Assembly: GCA_022652945.1 (NCBI GenBank)
Contig: JALCRV010000002.1
Location: 62,001-126,000 of the forward strand
DNA: 64,000 bases
DNA from: Bacilli bacterium
Lineage (GTDB): Bacteria; Bacillota_I; Bacilli_A; RFN20; CAG-288
Direction of reading: 5' to 3'
Part shown: positions 41,466 through 48,487 of the stretch, piece by piece
How the letters are laid out: every line of letters starts with the position of its first letter
Position numbering within the stretch: the first letter of the stretch is position 1
The notes under the pieces: generated by a model
The model's database searches: none
What the model saw: only the letters and a program-made list of their open reading frames with translations
Told to the model about the DNA's origin: nothing
Position numbers and translations under genes: made by a program

Positions 41466-42707
41466 CTATTTAGACCATTTATTGGCGTCTTTCAGAGCCT
41501 CTTCTTCCGCATCGATCTTTTTCCTCTTGTCGCGGGCTTTTAGAAGAATCAACCTGGCGGCATCCGCCATCGAGGCTTTGTTGTCGTTAAAGATATTATA
41601 AGGCTGATTAGGAAGCAAGCCTTTGGCTGTCTCTAAAGCGACATCCCCATCAACTCTGATTAGATTATTGTCCGAAAGGTTTTCTTGGGAAGAAAGGCTT
41701 TTCGCTAAATAGCAGCTGAAGATCACCACCTTCTGCAAAGTCGATAGTTCTCCGCTTGTTCTTCCGTTAGGGATTCCGCTTCCATCCATCAATTCGAGGG
41801 AATTCAGAATCAGATTAGAAATCTCCATCGGCATGGCTTCTCGGACGATGGCGGCGGAAGCTTCCAAAGACTGGACCTCAACCGCTTCTTTAGACAGTGA
41901 CTTCGCCTTAATCAGATTTAAACGGACATGCCCGATGTTTTTTAATAAGCAGGCATTCTGAATATAATCCTGCTCCTTTTTATTTAAATCCATCAGCTCA
42001 GAAATCCTGGCTCCGATCCATCCGGCGAGTTCGCCTTCGCCGGGGTTCAATGAAGTAAAGTATTCACTTAAGGAAACGATCATCTGTTTTATTTCAACGA
42101 TAAAATCATCACCTAAAGGCAAGGAAATCAAGTAATTCTTCAATTCGGCAGCGAAAGTCCCATCGAAAATCTTCGCAACTAAATCGGTATTGTTAACCGC
42201 CTTATTTAAGGCGGCGACGTGTTCAGGTAAGAAGATGTCTCCTTGATGGGAGTTAACCATCTTCAAAGCGATATCCTGGCTCTTAGAAGCCATCAAGGCG
42301 ACATCGAAACGATCCGCTAAATGAATTAAAAGTCCATCTTTATAATACGGCTCCTCGCATTGATAGGAAGCTCTAGCATGATGATAAAGCAGGGCTTTAG
42401 AAAAATCCCCCAGCGGGGAATAATATTTTAAAAGCAGATAAGTCCTTAGCGAATGAGGATAGGTCCCTTCCGGATCGAAAGGGAAAAGCTGCTCTAAATC
42501 AGTAAGCTTGTTAGCTCCGACATCGTGGAATAACCCGGAGAAGACCAAGGCTGATCTTAACCTGCTTTCTAAGTTAAGTTCCTTTCCGATGCGGTAAAGA
42601 TAAAAAGCTACTCTTTTCTGATGAGCGGAGAAATCGGGGCTCAAGGCATCCAAAAAAGAACCCAGCAAAGTGAAAATCGAATCTTTTCCGATATTTGTTT
42701 GACCCAT
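41466..42707 (-). CDS. Tandem HD/HD-GYP-like protein, second half degenerate
   Basis: The 413 residues contain two HD-type helical halves. The first has the metal site HQKR (His about 29), 'GLFHDVGA' (about 58-65) and 'YHHARASY' (about 109), so it could be an active metal-dependent phosphohydrolase. The second (about 215-360) resembles HD-GYP: 'LELMDGSGIPNGRTSGE' (about 304) echoes the GYP motif (GIP here), but the HD pair is replaced by 'LKNIGH' (about 252) and lacks the metal residues. A cyclic-dinucleotide phosphodiesterase or regulatory role is plausible but unproved. No ribosome site is evident, and a TAAAGT box lies 6 nt before the ATG. Confidence 0.68.
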   Translation of the reverse strand: MGQTNIGKDSIFTLLGSFLDALSPDFSAHQKRVAFYLYRIGKELNLESRLRSALVFSGLFHDVGANKLTDLEQLFPFDPEGTYPHSLRTYLLLKYYSPLGDFSKALLYHHARASYQCEEPYYKDGLLIHLADRFDVALMASKSQDIALKMVNSHQGDIFLPEHVAALNKAVNNTDLVAKIFDGTFAAELKNYLISLPLGDDFIVEIKQMIVSLSEYFTSLNPGEGELAGWIGARISELMDLNKKEQDYIQNACLLKNIGHVRLNLIKAKSLSKEAVEVQSLEASAAIVREAMPMEISNLILNSLELMDGSGIPNGRTSGELSTLQKVVIFSCYLAKSLSSQENLSDNNLIRVDGDVALETAKGLLPNQPYNIFNDNKASMADAARLILLKARDKRKKIDAEEEALKDANKWSK

Positions 42708-42822
42708 AGTTCTACTTTAGGAATGCCTTTCTTTGTTTTGTAACTTTCCTCGTCCTTATTCTAGCAAATCTGACTGGCTTTGTCTTTTCTTTCATGACTT
42801 TTCAACTATTTAAAAATCCACC

Positions 42823-42838
42823 TCGGCTTTTCAGCCGA
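42823..42838 (-). terminator. Candidate terminator of the SorC-controlled operon
   Basis: TCGGCT and AGCCGA pair around a 4-nt loop, 41 nt after the last operon stop; the T run (TTTTT) begins only 7 nt beyond the stem, so termination may be weak. Confidence 0.4.
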
Positions 42839-42879
42839 CTTAAAAAGATGGACGAGAAGGAATGAAGGCGACGCTTATT

Positions 42880-43242
42880 TTATTTTTCCTTCAACAGAAG
42901 CGAACTGGTAGCGATGACATCGACATTTAAGCCGAGAACATTCTTAATTACGACATCCCCGCTTTTCAGCCTTGTCTTCACGAGAACTTTATTAATCTCT
43001 TTCATGACCGGGAAAATCTGATCGATGGGGATTTCACCGTTAAGCCTTACCGGGAGTAGAGGTGTTTTTTGAAAAACTGTTCTGACGGTAGATGAAAAAG
43101 TCCTTTGGGGATTTGTCATCTCCTGGGTAGCGAATTTTTCGCCTCTAAGGCAGCGATTACCTGAGACTTTATAACCATCTCCATCTTTTTCGACGGTCAG
43201 ATGGCAACTGTTAGGGCAGATAATACAAACGAGTTGTTTCAT
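42880..43242 (-). CDS. DUF1667 protein, accessory [Fe-S]-type subunit of a GlpA-like dehydrogenase
   Basis: The 120-residue protein is of the DUF1667 family, found downstream of GlpA-like FAD dehydrogenases and NAD(FAD) oxidoreductases in anaerobic Firmicutes. The N-terminal Cys cluster 'CIICPNSC' (about 7-14) followed by 'GNRCLRGEKFA' (about 29) would suit a metal or iron-sulfur site. Family knowledge suggests it helps the anaerobic glycerol-3-phosphate dehydrogenase complex; direct function is unknown. It is 4 nt after the preceding operon gene, which starts 5' of it on the minus strand, and ends the five-gene operon. Confidence 0.8.
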   Translation of the reverse strand: MKQLVCIICPNSCHLTVEKDGDGYKVSGNRCLRGEKFATQEMTNPQRTFSSTVRTVFQKTPLLPVRLNGEIPIDQIFPVMKEINKVLVKTRLKSGDVVIKNVLGLNVDVIATSSLLLKEK

Positions 43243-43246
43243 ACTC

Positions 43247-44503
43247 TTAAGCCTCCTTTGACATCTCTAATTTAAGCAGAGAGTTTTCTTGGAGATTGCA
43301 AGCTGAAAGATCGACTTGAATCTTTTGCATCTCGGTCGGTCTTAAGAAAAGATATGTCTTCTTAAATACTTCCTTTCCGTCCACATTCAGTCTGATGGTC
43401 GGCTTTTCCTCCTCCTTTTTCACGCGGAAATATATAGTAAACTTTCCGTTGAATTCGTTTAGCGAGAGAAGCTGAGGCACCGAGTAGGCCAAGTCTTCTG
43501 AGATCTGAATCGGAATCTCCTTCCTTTCTTTACATATGAATTCCGCGGCGGCCTTCCCAGCCATCTGGCCGCTTTCAGTTACGTAATCCACCAAATCATT
43601 CACATGAAGAGAATTGCCGCAGGAAAAGACCCCGTCAACGGAAGTCATCAGATTTTGATCGGTCTTAGGCCCTTTAGTCCTCGGATCTATTTCCACCCCG
43701 AGCTTTTCTGCCAACTCATTTTCGGGAATCAAGCCGACCGAAAGGATCAACCCATCGCAGGCGATGTATTCTTCATTGCCTTTCAAGGGATTCATCTTTT
43801 CATCGACCGAAGCTATTTCAACTCCTTCCAACCTTTCTTTACCGAAAACCCTGGTGACTGTCTTAGAAAGGTACAAAGGAATGTTGTAATCATAAAGACA
43901 CTGAAGCAGATTCCTTTCTAAGCCTGAAGGTGTGCTTTTGGCTTCGTAGACCCCGAGGATTTTACCGCCTTCCAATGTCAACCTACGCGCCATGATCAGG
44001 CCGATATCCCCGCTTCCGAGGATTACGCATTTCTTGCAGGGCATCAAGCCGAGGATGTTAATCAGATACTGAGCGGTTCCGGCTGTATAGATCCCGCTGG
44101 GCCTGGTACCGTGGATGAATACTTGTTTTCCTGTTCTTTCCCGGCACCCGGTCGCTAAAACGATACTGTGGGAATGGATGGTCTTTATGCCTTCTTTGGT
44201 CACGGCTTTCAATATAAAAGAGCCATCTTCGTTTTTAACGATATCTGTGACAAAGGCTTGAGTTAAGGAATCTAAGTTTCGTTTATTGAATTCATCGATA
44301 AAGCGTTCCGCGTATTCTGGTCCGCTTAAGCGAAGGTTGAATCTTAATAATCCGAAGCCATCGTGGATACATTGTTTTAAGATGCCACCTAAACGTTCCT
44401 CCCTTTCAATAAGAAGGACCTTAGCACCACAATCATTAGCGGAAATGGCCGCTTCCAATCCAGCTGGGCCGCCACCGATGATTACCACATCCGTTTCTGT
44501 CAT
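43247..44503 (-). CDS. NAD(P)/FAD-dependent oxidoreductase (GlpB-partner type)
   Basis: This is a 418-residue pyridine-nucleotide-disulfide-type flavoprotein. GGGPAGLEAA (about 9-18) binds FAD, 'ILGSGDIGLIMARRL' (about 158) binds NAD(P), and 'VDGVFSCGNSLHVN' (about 284) closes the FAD site. Cys in 'LKQCIHDGFG' (about 46) takes the place usual in this subgroup. It overlaps the GlpA-like gene by 4 nt, and the DUF1667 gene follows by 4 nt. Known three-gene sets (GlpA-like, this protein, DUF1667) oxidise glycerol 3-phosphate or related phospho-polyols anaerobically and pass electrons to NAD or another carrier. The substrate here is not established. Confidence 0.87.
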   Translation of the reverse strand: MTETDVVIIGGGPAGLEAAISANDCGAKVLLIEREERLGGILKQCIHDGFGLLRFNLRLSGPEYAERFIDEFNKRNLDSLTQAFVTDIVKNEDGSFILKAVTKEGIKTIHSHSIVLATGCRERTGKQVFIHGTRPSGIYTAGTAQYLINILGLMPCKKCVILGSGDIGLIMARRLTLEGGKILGVYEAKSTPSGLERNLLQCLYDYNIPLYLSKTVTRVFGKERLEGVEIASVDEKMNPLKGNEEYIACDGLILSVGLIPENELAEKLGVEIDPRTKGPKTDQNLMTSVDGVFSCGNSLHVNDLVDYVTESGQMAGKAAAEFICKERKEIPIQISEDLAYSVPQLLSLNEFNGKFTIYFRVKKEEEKPTIRLNVDGKEVFKKTYLFLRPTEMQKIQVDLSACNLQENSLLKLEMSKEA

Positions 44504-46281
44504 TTTGTTTCTCCTTTGGTTAAGCCTGTGACAAGGAAGGAAGAAGGAGTGCTTTTTTTCACATCTTGCAGAGGAATCTTTTCATGCTCGGCGATAATCT
44601 GCATCACCAAAGGGGTGCAAAAACCTCCTTGGCACCTCCCCATGCCCGGACGCAAACGCTGCTTGATTCCATCTAAGGTCGCCACTTTTAACGGGGAAGA
44701 AAGCGCATCGATAATCTCCCCTTTGGATACTTCCTCACAGCGGCAAACGATAATTCCGTAATCGGGATTACGTTTAATATATTTTTCTCTTTCTTCCTCG
44801 CTTAAGTCCTTTAAAACTGGAGTTCTCTTTCGGTGCGGATCAAAAGATCCGTTAGGTGTGACTTTCTGCTTTAAAGATAGATAATCGACCGCCCAGCGGC
44901 TGACATCGACTCCGATGGCGGGAGCCGCGGTGATTCCAGGGGATTGAATCCCAGCTACTTCGATAATGTTAGAAGTGAAGATTCCTTTTCTTACGACGAA
45001 ATCCTCCTCGTAAGTGGGAGCGCGAACGCCGGTAAAGTAAGCGATGATATCGCTCCTTTTAAGATTCTCAGCGATGTGTTGCTGCATAGCGATTATCCCG
45101 TCGACTTCTTCCCGGTAAGTGGAGGTGTCTTCTCTGTAGGGTGTTTCGATGGCATTGGGGCCTATAAGCATATTCTGATGGACGGAATGAATAAGGCCTA
45201 CCCCCTTAGTGTGATTCTTCCCACTCAAAGCTTCCTTAAGCAAATGCACAGTTTTGAAAAAAGAACTTTTTCCTTTGTCCTTCTGGTAATTCAGGATGCT
45301 AAAAGGAGCCTTGGCCATCGAGGTTGAAACCATATAGCCGGCCTTTTTATCCGTGACGATATCAGTCCCTCTGCGCGGATGAATTGTAAAGGTCCGATCC
45401 GCAGCCATATCAGCAATTTGGTCTGCGAAAACCCCAGCCGCATTGATGACTAACTTAGGGTAAATAGTTCCCCGATTTGTCAGTACGCTAATTATTGTCC
45501 CATCTTTAACTTCCATCCCTTTGACGATGGAATTAAGGTAGATCTTCGCTCCATTCTGAACAGCGTTTTCTCCTAAAGCCAAAGTCATCTCAAAAGGGGA
45601 AGTGATACCCCCGCTAGGCATATACATCCCGCCGATAGCTTCTTGAGGAATGAACGGCTCGTGCTTTTTTAACTCCTCTTTATTAAGGAATTCCACCCCG
45701 GGAATAGCGACCTTTTTGGCGTGTTTTACTAAAAACCAGACCGGGATTTTCTCCCATTTATGGAAGCAGAGCATGACCTGTCCTTTTTGCTGAAAAGGCA
45801 CCTCGAGGTTTTCCGCTAATTTCGAATACATTTTATTGCCTAAATAGTTATATTTGAACTTTAAAGAGTTCTTGGGGAAATTGATGCCGACATGGATAAC
45901 CCCACCGTTAGCTTTCGAAGCACCTGAAGCGATATCCGGGCCTTTTTCTAAAAGCATAATATTTAACTTCCACTTGGAAAGCTCCCTGGCGATGGCCGTT
46001 CCGGAAATTCCGCCTCCGATGATCAAAACATCGGGACTTTGGCCATCTAATTCTTTATCGTTCAAAGCTGGTTCATAAGTTTTCTCTTCGAACCCTGCAA
46101 GTTTGATATCGTTGATAACTCCTAGAAAATGTTTCTTATCGACCGCGGCTTGCCCCGCCTGGATGATAGTCCGATAGTCTTTTTCTTCTCCTTGGAGAAA
46201 AACCGAACCGTTCTTTTCGCTGACTTGGATCTGCGGATCTATTTTTCTTAGGCGTTTTTTGATTTTTCTCAGTTTATCCAT
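44500..46281 (-). CDS. GlpA/LhgO-like FAD-dependent dehydrogenase with BON-like N-terminus and [2Fe-2S] BFD-like C-terminus
   Basis: The 593-residue protein has three parts. Residues about 5-62 resemble a BON fold ('QVSEKNGSVFLQGEEK', 'GVINDIK'). Residues about 83-470 are a DAO-type FAD dehydrogenase: 'VLIIGGGISGTAIARELSK' binds FAD and 'GASKANGGVIHVGI' contacts substrate. The C-terminal part (about 505-575) is a BFD-like [2Fe-2S] module with CRCEEV and 'GMGRCQGGFC'. This is the GlpA architecture of anaerobic glycerol-3-phosphate or hydroxyacid dehydrogenases, but with an unusual N-terminal extension. It overlaps the aldolase gene by 8 nt and the oxidoreductase gene by 4 nt. The substrate is inferred to be a phosphorylated polyol. 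Confidence 0.84.
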   Translation of the reverse strand: MDKLRKIKKRLRKIDPQIQVSEKNGSVFLQGEEKDYRTIIQAGQAAVDKKHFLGVINDIKLAGFEEKTYEPALNDKELDGQSPDVLIIGGGISGTAIARELSKWKLNIMLLEKGPDIASGASKANGGVIHVGINFPKNSLKFKYNYLGNKMYSKLAENLEVPFQQKGQVMLCFHKWEKIPVWFLVKHAKKVAIPGVEFLNKEELKKHEPFIPQEAIGGMYMPSGGITSPFEMTLALGENAVQNGAKIYLNSIVKGMEVKDGTIISVLTNRGTIYPKLVINAAGVFADQIADMAADRTFTIHPRRGTDIVTDKKAGYMVSTSMAKAPFSILNYQKDKGKSSFFKTVHLLKEALSGKNHTKGVGLIHSVHQNMLIGPNAIETPYREDTSTYREEVDGIIAMQQHIAENLKRSDIIAYFTGVRAPTYEEDFVVRKGIFTSNIIEVAGIQSPGITAAPAIGVDVSRWAVDYLSLKQKVTPNGSFDPHRKRTPVLKDLSEEEREKYIKRNPDYGIIVCRCEEVSKGEIIDALSSPLKVATLDGIKQRLRPGMGRCQGGFCTPLVMQIIAEHEKIPLQDVKKSTPSSFLVTGLTKGETK

Positions 46282-47464
46282 TTTCTTTGTTGCCTTTCTT
46301 TTCCTCGATAGCTTTTTTAGCGGCCTTTTCCATTTCTAAGCACTTTCTAAAGCTTTCTTCCGCTCCTTCAGCAAAAACGATAATTCCATGATTCTCCATC
46401 AAGGCCGAAGAGCAATCATTAAGTCCTTTGACGACATTTGCAGCTAACTTTTTCGTAGTCGGCAAAGCGTAAGGAGCTACAAAATGCTTTTCTTGATAGC
46501 CGGGAATCGGCTGATGAAGGGCAGCGAAAAGGGAACAGTTCACCGGATGAGCATGGATGATGCAGTTAGCTTCCTTATGAGCTAAATAAATCCCTCCATG
46601 CAGATTCTTCTCGCTTGTCGGTTTCGTTTTTCCTTCATATTTCAAAGTGGCGATTTTGACTTTTACAATGTCGTAAATCGTCAAAGAGGAATAAGTAAGC
46701 CCCGTGGGAGTGGTAAGCATGTAATCTTGATCCATTCTTAAACTGATATTGCCCCAGGTGCCTTGGATAAGATTTGTCGATTCTAATCTTCTCCCGAGTT
46801 CGAGAATACAGTTCCTCAGCCTTATTTCTTCTTCGGAAAACTCACGAGAAAAATCGTATTGACTCTGCCTGAAGGTCTTTTTCTGCTTTTTTGAATACTT
46901 CATTAAGTAAATCAGATGCATGAGGGTCACATCTAAAGGCTTAAGAGAAAGGCAACCTCCAAATAAGCGCCCATTAAGAAAAACCGTTGCGCTTTTATCC
47001 ATAACTAAACAAGCAGCTGTGGCTAAAAGAGGGGAAGAACCGATGGCCACTAATCCGCTAGTTTGGCCCTTGAAGGGACAAACAGTCTGTCTTTTAAGAA
47101 TCTTCTTCAAGCCTTTTAAATCATCTTGAGAACCGCTTATGGCTTTTCCTCCGATGATCTGCGCCATATCGTCCAAGATAGGCGGGACTATAAGATTTAA
47201 AGAGACGATTTCCTGGCAACTTAAAGAAGGGAACAAAATGACTGTAGAAATATCTTTATGGACTTTAAAGGCTGTATAGATAACTTCAGAAAAAGCTTTT
47301 AAGCCAGCTAAATCCAGTTCCTTAAAAGGTTCCTTCTGAAAAGGACAAAGCCGATAAATCCTGATAATCTTTGAATCTTTTAAGGCGTAATAGCCTTCCC
47401 CCGGGCCGGGTTTTATGCTGTTTAAAGCCTTCAAAGACTCTTCGAAAGCATTATAGCTAAACAT
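46274..47464 (-). CDS. Duplicated class II aldolase/adducin-fold protein, N-terminal half degenerate
   Basis: The 396 residues contain two class II aldolase/adducin folds. The C-terminal half (about 205-396) keeps the catalytic elements: 'GNISLR', 'PTGLTYSSLTIYDIVKV', the Glu in 'TSEKNLHGGIY' (about 298), zinc-binding HAHP (about 315) and the third His in 'MENHGI' (about 370). The N-terminal half retains the fold outline ('YTAFKVHKDISTVILFPS', 'VFLNGRLFGG') but has lost the zinc histidines. Relatives cleave L-fuculose-, L-rhamnulose- or ribulose-phosphates to DHAP and an aldehyde. It lies 9 nt from the kinase gene and its end overlaps the dehydrogenase by 8 nt. It probably cleaves the oxidised phospho-sugar of this pathway. 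Confidence 0.78.
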   Translation of the reverse strand: MFSYNAFEESLKALNSIKPGPGEGYYALKDSKIIRIYRLCPFQKEPFKELDLAGLKAFSEVIYTAFKVHKDISTVILFPSLSCQEIVSLNLIVPPILDDMAQIIGGKAISGSQDDLKGLKKILKRQTVCPFKGQTSGLVAIGSSPLLATAACLVMDKSATVFLNGRLFGGCLSLKPLDVTLMHLIYLMKYSKKQKKTFRQSQYDFSREFSEEEIRLRNCILELGRRLESTNLIQGTWGNISLRMDQDYMLTTPTGLTYSSLTIYDIVKVKIATLKYEGKTKPTSEKNLHGGIYLAHKEANCIIHAHPVNCSLFAALHQPIPGYQEKHFVAPYALPTTKKLAANVVKGLNDCSSALMENHGIIVFAEGAEESFRKCLEMEKAAKKAIEEKKGNKENG

Positions 47465-47473
47465 GGTTGAGGG

Positions 47474-48322
47474 TTAGGCTTCCTTACTGATCGCTTGAAG
47501 GATTTTTTCTTGGAGCATTTTTTCTTCGCTAGGTATATTCCAGACTCCGAGCCTGACAATCAGGAAAGGGAAACGCCAAGGAGCGATTTCTTCATTAGTC
47601 ATACCTGTTTTCTTCTTATAGATCTTTACGTATTTCGCGCAGATCTTTTTCCTGAGGAATTGTAAGATTCCTGCGACTAACTTATTTAAGCCGGGAATCA
47701 TCTCACCTTCGTTAAGCAGGAACAGCGTGGCTGCTACATCGGCGGCTGGGACACCTTTAGCGGCTGTCATCCAGTCGATGATCGTCACTTCTTTTTTATT
47801 GGCCATGATGTTATCCGGATGGTAATCAAGATGGAGTATCGAGTCACCATCGGGAAGCTTGGAAATCATCTTTTCAGCCTTGGCTTTTTCTTCGGCTGAT
47901 AAAAAGGAAAGCCCCTTGCTATTCAAGGCGAAATTCACCAGCTCCTTATAGCTCCTGATTTTTTCGGCGTGAGCCTGATGCATCTTGATTTGCTGAGAAG
48001 CCATTATCTTCGGAATGGAAGGGATGGTGAAAGGCTTTTTAAGTCCTCTGGCGATCAGAGTCTGGCCCATAAATCTTTTTAAGAGCAGTCCTTTTCGCCC
48101 CTCGACTTCAACCTTTCCGTAGCATTCCACTTGCGAAACGCCTTTCTCGAAGGCTTCGGTGGTATTGATGAACTCGTTTTCAATCATCTGCGGATCCACT
48201 TCTTTGAAAAAGAGCTTTAACATCACTCCCTCTTTATAAAGGAAGACATTTGAAGAGCGACTGGTGAACAAAGGCTCACCCAGTTCGGCTAGAGTACGGA
48301 TCGAAACTTCACCCTTTTCCAT
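47474..48322 (-). CDS. APH/choline-kinase-fold phosphotransferase
   Basis: The 282-residue protein has the aminoglycoside-phosphotransferase / choline-kinase fold. The catalytic loop is 'LHLDYHPDNIM' (about 163-173), with the base Asp and metal-binding Asn, followed by 'IIDWM' (about 180) in place of the DFG motif. The N-lobe has a Lys in 'MLKLFF' (about 35-40). As the first gene of a SorC-controlled operon encoding an aldolase and dehydrogenase, it is more likely a sugar or polyol kinase (compare methylthioribose kinase) than a drug-resistance enzyme. AAGGAG lies 7 nt before the ATG. This is inference from context. Confidence 0.78.
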   Translation of the reverse strand: MEKGEVSIRTLAELGEPLFTSRSSNVFLYKEGVMLKLFFKEVDPQMIENEFINTTEAFEKGVSQVECYGKVEVEGRKGLLLKRFMGQTLIARGLKKPFTIPSIPKIMASQQIKMHQAHAEKIRSYKELVNFALNSKGLSFLSAEEKAKAEKMISKLPDGDSILHLDYHPDNIMANKKEVTIIDWMTAAKGVPAADVAATLFLLNEGEMIPGLNKLVAGILQFLRKKICAKYVKIYKKKTGMTNEEIAPWRFPFLIVRLGVWNIPSEEKMLQEKILQAISKEA

Positions 48323-48370
48323 AAAGATTCTCCTTTTCGGGGCCTCAGCCTCTTTTTAAGTTTGCGTGTG

Positions 48371-48397
48371 TTCACAAATGTGATACACCTTTGTGAA
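48371..48397. promoter_or_regulatory. Candidate SorC operator 1 (perfect palindrome) in the divergent promoter region
   Basis: TTCACAAA and TTTGTGAA are perfect inverted repeats 11 nt apart, inside a 165-nt divergent gap. They cover the likely -35 region of sorC and may cover the kinase promoter. Confidence 0.65.
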
Positions 48398-48404
48398 ATT
48401 ATGG

Positions 48405-48410
48405 TATCAT
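48405..48410 (+). promoter_or_regulatory. Extended -10 of the SorC-family regulator gene
   Basis: TGGTATCAT resembles an extended -10; GATACA 17 nt upstream is a weak -35 that lies inside the palindrome. Confidence 0.4.
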
Positions 48411-48445
48411 AACTTAAAATAAAGAAAAAAGATTTTCAGCTTAAT

Positions 48446-48465
48446 TCGCACAAATGTGGTTGAAA
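48446..48465. promoter_or_regulatory. Candidate SorC operator 2 (partial repeat of operator 1)
   Basis: TTCGCACAAATGTGGTTGAA repeats the CACAAATGTG core of operator 1 with outer TTC/GAA arms. It lies about 76 nt from operator 1, just upstream of the sorC ribosome site. Confidence 0.45.
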
Positions 48466-48487
48466 AGTTTTCACCGGAGGGGAATGT

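Noticed and set aside
47474-48322. Aminoglycoside-resistance gene
   Set aside because: The fold is APH-like, but the location as first gene of a SorC-controlled operon with an aldolase and dehydrogenases indicates a sugar or polyol kinase.
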